Source: Erwinia sp. HDF1-3R | GTDB lineage: Bacteria; Pseudomonadota; Gammaproteobacteria; Enterobacterales; Enterobacteriaceae | Reading direction: 5' to 3' | Assembly (NCBI RefSeq): GCF_039621855.1 | Contig: NZ_CP155071.1 | Coordinates: 310,001 to 374,000, forward strand | Length of the DNA: 64,000 nucleotides | Shown: one piece after another, positions 22,098 through 31,180 of the stretch | Layout: every line of letters begins with the position of its first letter | How positions within the stretch are numbered: position 1 is the stretch's first letter | The notes under the pieces: model-generated | What the model was told of the DNA's origin: nothing | Seen by the model: only the letters and a program-made list of their open reading frames with translations | The model's database searches: none | Program-made: the position numbers and the translations under genes

Positions 22098-23966
22098 ATG
22101 CAACGTTACCCGTCTGACCTGGAAGTAACAGCGCAGGATTTTGCTGATTGCGGCTGGCAAAGCATTCTTGCTGACACTGCCGAGGCTGGCTACGAGCCAC
22201 TATGGCGCGCCTTTTCCAAGGCCGCTGAACTTGCCGTGGAAGCGAAAATGAACGGGCCTGGCAAGGCGCTTTGGCTTTTGGCTGATGCGTGTGCCATGCG
22301 TCTGCTGTCCAGCCCTGACAATCGGCAGCAACCATTTGCATCTACCATCACCCATCTTGGCTGGCGAACGGCCGGGCCGGATGATTTTATAGAAGCGGAC
22401 CTTGATTTTTTTGCTCAGGTAGTTAGGTCCACAGACAATTCGTGGCTCAAGGCTCGCTTGGCGGACCTGCTATGGGTACGGAAGTATAAATCGAATGATA
22501 CAAAAGCCATTTGCATGGCACTGGACGCGATTGATAACTATCAGCGGATTCCAATAAATACGGAAATTTTGCAGAATGACTGGCAAGCATGTTGGGAGCG
22601 GGCAATCACCTTGGTTAAGATGCTTGGTAAAGGGGCAGCCGATAAGCTAAATGATACCAGGCAGCCGCTCCTACATGCCTTGCATACCTTGACAAAGTCG
22701 GAAGGTTGGTTGGCATGGAAAGTGTCGGATCTGTTGCAGTGGGTTGGACTGGAAATGGAACAGTCCGCAGAAGTTGCAAACAAACTGGCGACTTTGGCAC
22801 GCGACTACGATACCGATACCGAGCAAGTGCAAATCATGACCGCAGGGCGGCTGTTCAGGCAGGCGGCGATCTGGTTTGGTATCGCCGACGATAAAGCAGA
22901 GGCTGCAGCCATGACGGTGCAGGTCGCGGAATGCTACGTTCGGGAAGGGAGGTCACGTATCCAAACACCTCATCCCAGCTATGGTGCTGCGGCCAGCTTC
23001 TACGAACAAGCCATTCAGACGTATCGCACCATTTCACGGCAACAACGCCAGGCACTTTGCATTGAGGTGCGGATCACCGCACTTCGGAAGCAGATGGATG
23101 AGGCTGGCGAAAAATCGTTGGGAGACCTGGGGGAAATTCCCTTTCCCGAGGTGGATTTTCGCGAACAGATGGTGTGGGCTAGTCAGGCCGTACAGAACAA
23201 AACACTTACCGAGGCGCTACAAGCTTTCTCTCGTATCGTCCTTACGCCGTTCAAGTATCAGGATTTGTGGCAGCAGATTGTGGCGCAACTCAAACAGCCA
23301 TCTCTTATGCATATTTTCCCGGTGACCGTGCTAGCCGAAAATGGACGGGTCATTGCCCGAATCCCCTGCCTGGACACCAATGCCGACCTTGTAGACGAGG
23401 CAAACAGAGCACGTGTTTTCTGGGAAATGACGAGGATGTACCGTGCGTGGTTAAACTTCTACGTCAATGCATTTATCTGGCCAGCGTTGGGTTCGCTTCT
23501 ACTGGAACACCGCTTGCGAGAAGCCGACCTGATCGAGCTTGCCAGTCGATCCCCAATTGTCCCAATTGGTCGGGAGCGTTTGTTCGGCAAAGCGCTGTTT
23601 GCAGGCTTTAACCATGACTTTGTCACCGCGTTGCACCTGCTGGTGCCGCAAGTCGAGAATATGGTGCGCTATCACCTCAAACATGCGGGCGCGCGCACTA
23701 CTCATCTCGATGAGCATGGAGTTCAGACTGAAAACGGAATCAGTACGCTCATTGATCAGCCAGAGGCAGAAAAGGTCTTTGGAAGAGATGTGGTATTTGA
23801 AATCAAAGCGTTGTATTGCACGGCCATGGGCCCTAATCTGCGCAACAAGCTGGCTCATGGTCTGCTGAATGATACTGATTGCCAGTCAATTGAGGCTATC
23901 TATGCTTGGTGGCTAGGATTGCGGTTGGTTTGCCATGCCTTCTGGAATGCGGCAAGAACACGATGA
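22098..23966 (+). CDS. DUF4209-type protein with C-terminal RNxxAHG (HEPN-like) motif
   Basis: The 622-aa protein has an alpha-helical, TPR-like appearance through its first two thirds. Near the C-terminus (582-588) it has RNKLAHG, the signature motif of DUF4209 and an R-x4-H pattern as in HEPN ribonucleases. No signal or membrane segment is seen. The ribosome site is weak (agagaaaataaac). It directly follows a resolvase relic, and its codon use differs from the housekeeping genes (more AT-rich codons). Biochemical function is unknown. HEPN-type RNase activity and a defence role are inferences from the motif and the island setting. Confidence 0.65.
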   Translation: MQRYPSDLEVTAQDFADCGWQSILADTAEAGYEPLWRAFSKAAELAVEAKMNGPGKALWLLADACAMRLLSSPDNRQQPFASTITHLGWRTAGPDDFIEADLDFFAQVVRSTDNSWLKARLADLLWVRKYKSNDTKAICMALDAIDNYQRIPINTEILQNDWQACWERAITLVKMLGKGAADKLNDTRQPLLHALHTLTKSEGWLAWKVSDLLQWVGLEMEQSAEVANKLATLARDYDTDTEQVQIMTAGRLFRQAAIWFGIADDKAEAAAMTVQVAECYVREGRSRIQTPHPSYGAAASFYEQAIQTYRTISRQQRQALCIEVRITALRKQMDEAGEKSLGDLGEIPFPEVDFREQMVWASQAVQNKTLTEALQAFSRIVLTPFKYQDLWQQIVAQLKQPSLMHIFPVTVLAENGRVIARIPCLDTNADLVDEANRARVFWEMTRMYRAWLNFYVNAFIWPALGSLLLEHRLREADLIELASRSPIVPIGRERLFGKALFAGFNHDFVTALHLLVPQVENMVRYHLKHAGARTTHLDEHGVQTENGISTLIDQPEAEKVFGRDVVFEIKALYCTAMGPNLRNKLAHGLLNDTDCQSIEAIYAWWLGLRLVCHAFWNAARTR

Positions 23967-24219
23967 CGCTCTGTTATCCGTAGTATTATTGACTGCTGAC
24001 ATTCCGTGCAGTCATTTTGTGAAAATGACACGCATTTAGGTTATCCGATTGCACAAAATGCACGCCAAACGCTTTTAGCGCGGGAGTACACCCTGTTGCT
24101 ATAGATAAGCCTGTTAAAAAAACAGGCTTATCGTACAATAATTCTCTATATCCAAACTGCCCCCTTATGACCGGTATCAGTTTTTTGAATCGATGGGATG
24201 GTCTAGTTTGACCGGATAC
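23967..24219. other. Intergenic region after the DUF4209 gene
   Basis: No gene is seen in these 253 bases. A hairpin at 24104-24132 (GATAAGCCTGTT, A-rich loop, AACAGGCTTATC) is the only clear structure. Confidence 0.5.
24104..24132. terminator. Symmetric hairpin, probable terminator
   Basis: GATAAGCCTGTT and its perfect complement flank AAAAA, a 12-bp stem. It is A-rich rather than T-rich in the loop, so terminator function on either strand is plausible but unproven. Confidence 0.5.
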
Positions 24220-24450
24220 TCATTTTTTTTGGAACATTATGCCTTTGATTCTGTAACAAATAAGCTCACCGGCATCCAGTTGAAGTGCATATTCATTTAG
24301 TTGTTTTTCGCTTTTCCTTTTTACAGATAACTCTTTGGAAATATGTTGTATTTTGTTAATTACGGGTTCAGGCCATGAGTGCGATCCGTTTTCGTCATAG
24401 TCGGGGTTTGAGGTCCAGCAGTACGAAAACGTACGGTAAGAGATAAACAT
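24220..24450 (-). pseudogene. Unidentified ORF fragment cut by a MITE-like element
   Basis: A 76-codon minus-strand frame. Its first residues (up to about WTSNP) are encoded by the repeat element that ends at 24403, so only the remainder (YDENGSHSWPEPVINK to MFQKK) is original gene. It is lysine-rich and AT-rich, with no motif I know. It is probably the 3' end of a gene interrupted by the insertion. Confidence 0.4.
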
Positions 24451-24608
24451 CTGTCTGAAAAATCGATTTATTGACAGCAGTGTCCGATAAATGCCATTTT
24501 TCGATTAAAAACGCCGTTTTAAGGGTTTTTCTTTTTTTTATTATATATTTATATATCAGACGATTACTTCACTAACGTACGTTTTTGTTCCATTGGCCTT
24601 CAGACCCC
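24403..24608. mobile_element. MITE-like element, copy 1 (about 206 bp)
   Basis: The left end GGGGTTTGAGGTCC (24403-24416) and the right end, which reads GGGGTCTGAAGGCC on the other strand (24595-24608), are near-inverted repeats of 14 bp. They resemble the ends of the copies at 30346 and 34195. An AT-rich core has a subterminal palindrome gtacgaaaacgtac. No ORF for a transposase. A further exact inverted copy of the left end lies at 25043-25056. Confidence 0.6.
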
Positions 24609-24886
24609 TATGCAAGTTTTGCTGGCGTTAAATACCATATAAAAGGTAATACAATCGCAAGTGTGGCCGCAAGCGTGATGCTGATATCTACGGATGCCAG
24701 CATCAGCGTGAGAGCAAGTATGGTAAAGGCAGCGATAGTAATCCACTTTTAGGCGTTAAAGTGGTTAGCAAGATCATGGGTCACGGAATCCAGCGATCCG
24801 TCATAATTAGCAATATTGTTTTTCAGTTTTTGTAGATCTGCATGGCTAAACCCTGACTTAAGTAGCGCTGCATCACTCACTTTCAT
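24608..24886 (-). pseudogene. Small two-segment membrane protein gene with an in-frame stop
   Basis: From the ATG at 24884-24886 (good ribosome site GGAAGGTGGAACGCT) 45 codons run to a TAA at 24749-24751: MKVSDAALLKSGFSH ... LANHFNA. The same frame continues without a break for 46 more codons (KWITIAAFTILALTLM ... WYLTPAKLA) to a TAG at 24608-24610. The second part holds two hydrophobic helices. A 91-aa membrane protein interrupted by a nonsense mutation is the simplest reading. A 45-aa soluble product is the alternative. Confidence 0.55.
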
Positions 24887-25042
24887 AGCGTTCCACCTTC
24901 CATCCTTAAAATGTAGGCACCTCTTTGCAGCAAGTATACACAAAAATTCCAGGCAAAGCCGGAACATCTCTAATCATTAATCTGGTGATTTTTTATAACT
25001 AAAACAGCAGCTTATATCCTTAACGTGGTTTTTTACACGATT

Positions 25043-25056
25043 GGACCTCAAACCCC
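25043..25056. repeat. Solo inverted copy of the MITE terminal repeat
   Basis: GGACCTCAAACCCC is the exact reverse complement of the end at 24403-24416. The two ends enclose 24403-25056, including the interrupted membrane-protein gene, so the larger block could be a composite or a second, truncated element. Confidence 0.55.
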
Positions 25057-25126
25057 TTATCAGTCTTGATTATAGCTATATCAAAAATAGCGAATTCCCA
25101 ACACCATTTATCTGGAGCATATTTAT

Positions 25127-26530
25127 ATGCATACACAAAACCTCATAGGGAATAATAAAATGCAGAGTAACGTAATCAAATTAAACAGAGAAGAAACACC
25201 ATTGATAAACTCATTGAGAACCATTTGTCAAAAGAAAATATACTCCTTTCACGCTTTACCAATCTCCAGTTTCGGGCATAGTGATATTTTACCCTCACGT
25301 AAAATAGAAGATGATTGTTTAGAAGCGACGATTACTGACGAAGCTTTCGATAATTTTTTCTTCCCTAAAGGAGTTATTAAAGAGTCACAGGTATTAACAG
25401 CAAAACTCTACAATGCGGATCACTCATTTTACATTACCGGTGGCACCAGTGTAGCCAACCAAATTGCCATCACTGCTTTATATGATGATAAATATAATAT
25501 CCTTATCGATAAGAACTGCCATCAGTCTGTTCACTTTCACAGCCAATCGTTAAGGGCTAATGTGGATTATCTCTGCCCGGACCTTGTCGCAGAAGATGGA
25601 CAACTTAAGGCTTGGTCTATTGATAAACTAACAAGGAAAGCATTGACAAAACAATTAGAGGGGGCAGGATATGACCTCATTATTTTGTCAGCACAATCCT
25701 ATGAAGGTCTTATTTATGATATTCCTTCTGTATTATTGAAATTATTACAGGCAGGGGTTAGCACTCGAAAATTCTTTATCGATGAAGCATGGGGAAGTTT
25801 GAATTACTTTGGGGAGGATACAAAAACTTATACGGCAATGAATATTGACAATATTGTTGAAGCTTATCCCGACCTCGAAGTTATGTGTACACATTCAGCG
25901 CACAAATCGCTTTTTTGCCTCCGCCAGGCATCCCTGATCCATTGTAAAGGGAAAGACCTATTATCGCATAAAATTGAAGTGGCCAAATTTAGGGTGCATA
26001 CCACATCACCAAACTATCCTATTCTCGCCTCATTGGATCTGGCACAAAATTGTATGCGTAAATATGGAAATGAAGTGGCTTCATACTCTAGAGCATTAGT
26101 CAATATGTTCAAAGAGGCGGTGAATTCAGAACCCGAGCTTTCCTTATTACATACAGAATTTGAAGTATTTCGTGGTCATCAGCATATTGCTTATGACCCT
26201 ACAAAAGTAATGGTTAATGTAAGAAGTTTAGGTGACGCATCAGAAATTAAAAAAGAACTATTGAAAGATAATATTTTCATAAAAAGAACATTGAACAATC
26301 ATCTATTGCTTAATTTCCACATTGGAGTTAACAAGGAAGCTGTCAACGCATTGATTAATGGGCTAAAGACAATTGGCAATTCTAATTTAAAAAATTGCAT
26401 ATCCAATAAATTCATCATCCCATACCCACCGGGTGTGCCTATTGTTTTTCCAGGCGATGAAATAAACTCTAATATCACTAGAAAAATAAGACAATGTGAA
26501 GAAAATGGATTGCTAATTATTTCCGCTTGA
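25127..26530 (+). CDS. PLP-dependent Orn/Lys/Arg decarboxylase-like enzyme (short form)
   Basis: The 467-aa fold-type I PLP enzyme has FYITGGTSVANQ (phosphate-binding region, about 101-112), a stacking His at about 132, IDEAWG (cofactor Asp219) and the Schiff-base lysine in THSAHKSL (K260). The C-terminal PYPPGVPIVFPGDE is the family tail. It is the length of Gram-positive-type SpeA/YaaO decarboxylases, much shorter than the usual enterobacterial 700-aa forms. GGAG precedes the ATG by 9 bases, and a second start at 25160 is also well placed. AT-rich codon use indicates transfer. The ANL enzyme gene starts 41 bases downstream. The substrate, probably a basic amino acid, and a decarboxylase rather than oxidase activity are unproven. 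Confidence 0.8.
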   Translation: MHTQNLIGNNKMQSNVIKLNREETPLINSLRTICQKKIYSFHALPISSFGHSDILPSRKIEDDCLEATITDEAFDNFFFPKGVIKESQVLTAKLYNADHSFYITGGTSVANQIAITALYDDKYNILIDKNCHQSVHFHSQSLRANVDYLCPDLVAEDGQLKAWSIDKLTRKALTKQLEGAGYDLIILSAQSYEGLIYDIPSVLLKLLQAGVSTRKFFIDEAWGSLNYFGEDTKTYTAMNIDNIVEAYPDLEVMCTHSAHKSLFCLRQASLIHCKGKDLLSHKIEVAKFRVHTTSPNYPILASLDLAQNCMRKYGNEVASYSRALVNMFKEAVNSEPELSLLHTEFEVFRGHQHIAYDPTKVMVNVRSLGDASEIKKELLKDNIFIKRTLNNHLLLNFHIGVNKEAVNALINGLKTIGNSNLKNCISNKFIIPYPPGVPIVFPGDEINSNITRKIRQCEENGLLIISA

Positions 26531-26571
26531 TTTAAATACGTTTTAAATAAATCTCTTAAGGATATATCCAC

Positions 26572-28068
26572 ATGATCACATTAGAAAAAATGAGAGACAT
26601 TACCTCGCGCCAAAAAGACCATAGTTGCATTGTTGATAAAGGCGTGCACTATACATGGCAGCAAATTCTCACCCAAACAGAATCTCGAATAGTATTTTTA
26701 AAAAGCATGTACAACAAAGATCAGCTGCGTTCCGCCTGCTATTTATCAAAAAACAATGCAGATGTCATTTGCTGGCTTGCCGCTTTTACAACATTGGGCA
26801 TTCCAGTTAATGGCTTGGATTACTCATTACCGGTAGATACATTAACCTCCTTGATAAAGAAGATTAACCCAGACATTCTGCTCGTTTCCTACAGTCTGTA
26901 TTCCCCGGATGAGTTGAATCAGTTGAACACAACCGGCAGTACCATATTGGCCATCGATTCGCTAACAGATCCGATTATCAAAAGCATTGGTGAACATCAT
27001 GCGCTCAAAATAGATATGCTACTGGAAGGTCATATTTCGCCTCCATTCCGGGCCGTTTCTTTAACGTCAGGGACAAGTTCACTCCCTAAAATAGCACTGC
27101 GCTACCAATCATTTGACGCGCGACGGTTTGCCTGGTTTAGTGAGCGATACGATTTCGGGAATGACGGTGGATTTCTGCTGATCCTGCCACTGTACCATGC
27201 CGCGGGGAACGGGTGGGCACGAATGTTTATGGGCCTGGGAAGCCCCATTTATATCGTAGACCAAGATGATGACGATAATATCATCTCAACCCTGTCTCAG
27301 AATAACGTAACGGCAAGCGTCATGACACCCAATTTGGTGAACAAGCTGGCACAACTTGCTGACAATGGAGGGTATCAATTCTATCTTCGCTGGGTACTCG
27401 TGGGTGGCAGCTATTTTTCGGTTAAGAACAAGCATGCGGCAATGAATTTATTTGGCCCTGTCTTTTATGAATATTATGGTTGTACAGAGTCAGGAGTTAA
27501 TGTTTTATCGGAGCCAGAAGACATGGCGCTTTATCCTAAAAGTGTCGGCAGAGCGTTTGATGGAAATGAAATAATTGTCCTTGATAAAAACCTTCATCCC
27601 GTGAAGGAAGGGGTGAATGGTCGGGTCGCTGTTGCTAGCTACATGCTGATGGATGAATACAGCGACGGCACTCGCCCGTTCCACATCATTGATGGCATTA
27701 GATATTTTCTAATGACGGATCATGGCTACCTGGACAAACAAGGCAGACTATTTTTGCTGAACCGTAATGGTGACACTGATACCTTTTCCCCTCTGTATAG
27801 TATAGAAGATAACATTCGTGCGTTACCTTGTGTGTCTGATGTGGCTGTTATTTCTGTCATAGAGAATGGAGAAGCCAATATAAAATGTATATTCAGTACA
27901 AAACAAGGTGATCAGAGTGAAATTGGCAACCTCACGAATAAAATAATTCAGAAATTTGAAAGTAGCAATGTTATCAATATCAAGGCGAAGAAAGTCGAAG
28001 CGATCCCATACAGCCCCAGTGGCAAAGTGCGTTTTAATGAAGTTGTGCGTATTTTATCTGCCGCCTAG
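26572..28068 (+). CDS. ANL-superfamily adenylating enzyme (acyl/aminoacyl-AMP ligase)
   Basis: The 498-aa enzyme has the ANL core: ATP-binding loop LTSGTSSLPKIALRY (about 168-182), YYGCTESG, the aspartate in LMTDHGYL and the A10-type lysine in PYSPSGKVRF near the C-terminus. The loop is unusual: TSSLPKI instead of TTGxPKG. No carrier domain is attached. AAGGA precedes the ATG. It is cotranscribed with the PLP enzyme, and a hairpin follows at 28089-28111. It probably activates a carboxylic acid for transfer to CoA, a carrier protein or an amine. Which one cannot be read from the sequence. Confidence 0.82.
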   Translation: MITLEKMRDITSRQKDHSCIVDKGVHYTWQQILTQTESRIVFLKSMYNKDQLRSACYLSKNNADVICWLAAFTTLGIPVNGLDYSLPVDTLTSLIKKINPDILLVSYSLYSPDELNQLNTTGSTILAIDSLTDPIIKSIGEHHALKIDMLLEGHISPPFRAVSLTSGTSSLPKIALRYQSFDARRFAWFSERYDFGNDGGFLLILPLYHAAGNGWARMFMGLGSPIYIVDQDDDDNIISTLSQNNVTASVMTPNLVNKLAQLADNGGYQFYLRWVLVGGSYFSVKNKHAAMNLFGPVFYEYYGCTESGVNVLSEPEDMALYPKSVGRAFDGNEIIVLDKNLHPVKEGVNGRVAVASYMLMDEYSDGTRPFHIIDGIRYFLMTDHGYLDKQGRLFLLNRNGDTDTFSPLYSIEDNIRALPCVSDVAVISVIENGEANIKCIFSTKQGDQSEIGNLTNKIIQKFESSNVINIKAKKVEAIPYSPSGKVRFNEVVRILSAA

Positions 28069-28088
28069 TTGACTATGGTTCATGGGGG

Positions 28089-28111
28089 GGCTATCAGAAA
28101 AGTTGATAGCC
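28089..28111 (+). terminator. Hairpin after the ANL ligase gene
   Basis: GGCTATCA and TGATAGCC flank GAAAAGT. There is no T tract, so it may be a weak terminator or attenuator between the ligase and the exporter. Confidence 0.5.
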
Positions 28112-28215
28112 ACATAATTACTTACGAATAGTCATCTCAAACAGACAATGAAATAATCAGTTCCATCAATAATGATACCGTCACAATGTAACATTTTAAT
28201 TTAAGGGTAAACATC

Positions 28216-29178
28216 ATGAATAACAGTTATTCAAAAGGTCTGATTTGCTGTTTGTTAGCGACTCTTTCTTGGGGAGCAATGTTTCCTGTCATGACCGATG
28301 CATTGCAGTATATTGATCCATTTAACTTCACCACCATACGCTATGCTATTGCAGGATTGGCATTCGCCCTTATTCTATTCTATATGGAGGGGAAAAAAGG
28401 ATTCAATTTGAAAGGCGAGCGTTGGGGCCTGGCTTGGTTGTTCGGTACCTTCGGGTTTGCTGGATTTGGTTTTCTGGTTTTCCTGGGCCAGCACATGGCC
28501 GGTCCTTCTGGTGCTCTGACGGCATCGATAATGATGGCCACGATGCCAATGTTAGGTTTATTGACGATCTGGTTGTTGAAAAAGAATCGTCCACATGCTA
28601 GCACCTTCGGGTTCATTCTGATGTCATTCGCCGGTGTATTACTGGTTATCTCAAATGGCAGTATCGCTGAAATTATGAACTCACCCTCAAACCTGACAGC
28701 AAACCTGCTTTTGATTGCCGGGGCATTATGCTGGGTCTTATACACAGTTGGTGGCAGTTATTTCCCTCACTGGAGCCCTGTTCGTTACACAACTATGACA
28801 ACACTCTTAGGCATGATTAGTGTTGCCGCCATTGATGTGACACTTGTGCTGACGGGGTATATCTCTGCACCAAGCATTTCAACGGTGAGCATTGTCATGC
28901 CGCATTTGTTGTACATGGCCCTGATCGCAGGTCTGATGGCTGTTCTTTGCTGGAACGTAGGGAATAAAATCATCACGGCAACTAACGGAGTGCTCTTCAT
29001 GGATGTCGTGCCGGTCACAGCTTTTATCGTGTCGGCACTGAGTGGTGTGGTACCGACATCTGTTCAGTTGCTGGGAGCAGGCATTACGGCAACTGCACTC
29101 ATCTTAAACAACCTGAACCAGCGTAAACTGGCTCAAGCCAAACTGTCGGTACCGGCAATGGCTACCAGTCGAACCTAA
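28216..29178 (+). CDS. EamA/DMT-family inner-membrane transporter
   Basis: The 320-aa protein has about ten hydrophobic helices in two EamA repeats, beginning with an LLATLSWGAMFPVM helix. Such proteins export amino acids and metabolites. TAAGGG lies upstream of the ATG. It follows the PLP enzyme and ligase on the same strand and converges on a LysR gene, overlapping it by 4 bases. It is the natural candidate to export the product of the two enzymes. Confidence 0.85.
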   Translation: MNNSYSKGLICCLLATLSWGAMFPVMTDALQYIDPFNFTTIRYAIAGLAFALILFYMEGKKGFNLKGERWGLAWLFGTFGFAGFGFLVFLGQHMAGPSGALTASIMMATMPMLGLLTIWLLKKNRPHASTFGFILMSFAGVLLVISNGSIAEIMNSPSNLTANLLLIAGALCWVLYTVGGSYFPHWSPVRYTTMTTLLGMISVAAIDVTLVLTGYISAPSISTVSIVMPHLLYMALIAGLMAVLCWNVGNKIITATNGVLFMDVVPVTAFIVSALSGVVPTSVQLLGAGITATALILNNLNQRKLAQAKLSVPAMATSRT

Positions 29179-30056
29179 CGGCAGGACAGCGTCCAGAGCG
29201 TCTTCACCGACTCAATCAATGCATTGACCACCGGTGAAGGCTCTCTGCCTTTAGCCCAGATAAAACAAAGCTGACTCACCGTTTTTGCTTTAGGCCAAAT
29301 ATAGACCTGCTCGCTATCCTGTGCGGGCAAAGCAATATCTTCACGCATCAACGTCAACCCCATTTCAAGACAGACTAGTTCAGTAAGTGTTTTCTCTTGG
29401 TCAGCGACCATAGAAGGGGTAAGTATCGCGTTATTGCGCTCAAAAAGCTCCCGAGTGATAGTTGAGAAAGAGCACTTATCCGGAGTGGTGATCCAGGGAA
29501 ATGTCTGGATATCTGCCCACTCCGCAGCCTGAATTTTACCACCCCATGCCCACGGTCCAACAATGCAAAGCGTTATCGGAGAGATAACCATCACCTCCAG
29601 GCGCTTATCATGGATATCACCTATCACAAATCCCGCATCGATTTCACCATTCACGACAGCGTCAATGATATGACCAGATATATTCTGGCTAATGTTCAGA
29701 TTGACATTTTGATGACGTTGGCGAAGTTCAGACAGAACCCCAGGCAGATTCAGTATAACGGGTACAGAAATAGTCCCTAATTTGCAGGTGCCGACCTCAT
29801 TCATAGAACGTGCTTTCTGTACAAATTTACTGGCTGCTGCTAGCGCTACGCGGGCTTCATCGCGCATAACAATACCTGTTGGCGTCAGTTCCATGCCTCT
29901 GGGGGTTCGCGTAAACAAGCGAACTTTGAACTCACTTTCAAGTGATTTGATATGCGCACTCACCGCCGGTTGGCTAAGAAAAAGCAGGCTGGCCGCACGA
30001 GTCAGGTTTGATGTCTCTGCTACCGTTACAAAAGTCTTCAACTGGTTAAGATCCAT
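29175..30056 (-). CDS. LysR-family transcriptional regulator
   Basis: A 293-aa LTTR with an N-terminal helix-turn-helix (MDLNQLKTFVTVAETSNLTRAASLLFLSQPAVSAHIKSLE region, residues 1-40) and an effector-binding domain. Its stop codon overlaps the end of the transporter gene, so it is convergent with the cassette rather than divergent. Control of the PLP-ligase-exporter cassette is inferred from proximity only. Confidence 0.87.
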   Translation of the reverse strand: MDLNQLKTFVTVAETSNLTRAASLLFLSQPAVSAHIKSLESEFKVRLFTRTPRGMELTPTGIVMRDEARVALAAASKFVQKARSMNEVGTCKLGTISVPVILNLPGVLSELRQRHQNVNLNISQNISGHIIDAVVNGEIDAGFVIGDIHDKRLEVMVISPITLCIVGPWAWGGKIQAAEWADIQTFPWITTPDKCSFSTITRELFERNNAILTPSMVADQEKTLTELVCLEMGLTLMREDIALPAQDSEQVYIWPKAKTVSQLCFIWAKGREPSPVVNALIESVKTLWTLSCR

Positions 30057-30145
30057 GTAATGTATTTTCCCTTAGGTGACCAATGTGTAATTCTGAACTG
30101 TGCGGGAATCTTAACTGAAACAGAAAAAGCGTGCTCGAAAAATAA

Positions 30146-30388
30146 TCAACTTTTCTGCTGTTCGGATAGGAAAGAGTTGTGAACTTCTCTACACAAAAGC
30201 AGTGACTTACGAATGAATTCAATGAACGTAATTTCTTGTGCTTTCTCTCTGTTCATCCCTTCTTTGAAAGGGTAATACGTGATGACCTGGGTAGACTCCT
30301 TGTACTCATATTTGTAATGGGCTATCCCGTTTCTTAGTCGATTATGGGGTTTAAAGCCCAACCGTGCGAGATCGTACGCTAAGTGCAT
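30146..30388 (-). pseudogene. C-terminal fragment of a HEPN-motif protein fused to a MITE end
   Basis: The first 14 or so residues (HLAYDLARLGFKP) are encoded inside the repeat that begins at 30346. From there the text NRLRNGIAHYKYEY holds an RNxxAH (R-x4-H) motif like those of HEPN RNases, and the frame ends at 30146. It is therefore the 3' end of a larger gene truncated by the element. The original function is unknown; an RNase toxin is inferred from the motif. Confidence 0.45.
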
Positions 30389-30600
30389 TTTTTGAGCAGA
30401 TTGAGCGAGTAAAGATAACGAGAGTTTTGTTTACTCTTTCCGTTGATGCCAGTAATCATGCAGTTTTCGGCACATCTTGTGTTGATAAATCCGTTAATCA
30501 GATCAACGTAAATCTGACTGACAATGCCACGACTTTACAGGCTAAAAATTATATAGTTACGTTCTTATCGTACTTTCCGTTCCATCGGACTTCAAACACC
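30346..30600. mobile_element. MITE-like element, copy 2 (about 255 bp)
   Basis: Nearly identical to 34195-34450 by eye over its whole length. The ends GGGGTTTAAAGCCC and GGTGTTTGAAGTCC (right end read on the other strand) are imperfect 14-bp inverted repeats. A subterminal palindrome cgtgcgagatcgtacg is present. The open frame inside (from 30364) is shared by both copies but has no ribosome site or known family, so I treat it as non-coding. Confidence 0.65.
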
Positions 30601-30749
30601 ACTGCTGGCAAATGAGCCGTTAAGGCGCAATGACAGGTATAAAGGAAAACGATTAAAAAGGAGTCACCCGGTAGGAAATCCCGATTGTTAATAACCATAC
30701 AACATGTATATTCCTGTTTTTTAAATATCTCTAAATGGAACAATAATAA

Positions 30750-31118
30750 ATGACGAAAAATAAATGGACCTTGATTTTTATTGGGGCTATATCCACACAT
30801 GTACTGGCTGGTGATCTTACCCCAGCTGAAGAAGCGGCCGCAGAAGTAGGCCAGTTCCTTGCCATGCCAGGTGTGGCTGCTGAGTTGGGTGCAGTGCCTG
30901 GTCATGAAGGTGCCTTAGCCCCGCTTATGGTGCTTAGAGCCAGAAAATATAATGAGCAGGAAAAGTTACGAGGCATAAATTGTCAGCAATCTAGCGAAAT
31001 ATTCCAGGCCAAATTGGAAAAAGCGGTGAAAGAATCCCCTACTCCACATGGAAAGATTTTTTCGCGGTTGTATTCTGCTTACCAGACTGCCGACTGTAAA
31101 GAGCAAACTCAGCAGTAA
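30750..31118 (+). CDS. Small exported protein, unknown
   Basis: A 122-aa protein with a Sec signal (MTKNKWTLIFIGAISTHVLAG, cleavage near residue 20) and two cysteines in the mature part, so it is probably periplasmic with one disulphide. No family recognised. It lies upstream of degraded genes and the orphan hcp locus. A periplasmic immunity protein left from an effector module is one possibility, without direct evidence. Confidence 0.5.
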   Translation: MTKNKWTLIFIGAISTHVLAGDLTPAEEAAAEVGQFLAMPGVAAELGAVPGHEGALAPLMVLRARKYNEQEKLRGINCQQSSEIFQAKLEKAVKESPTPHGKIFSRLYSAYQTADCKEQTQQ

Positions 31119-31180
31119 ATGCTGTTATGCCAAGAGGAAAAATACCGGGAAGGTATCACGCAAACAGATGTGGGTCCTAA

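Noticed and set aside
30364-30615. ORF starting MRDRTLSAFFEQ in the repeat at 30346, also at 34213
   Set aside because: It is present in both repeat copies simply because the DNA is repeated. It starts with GTG without a ribosome site and matches no family.
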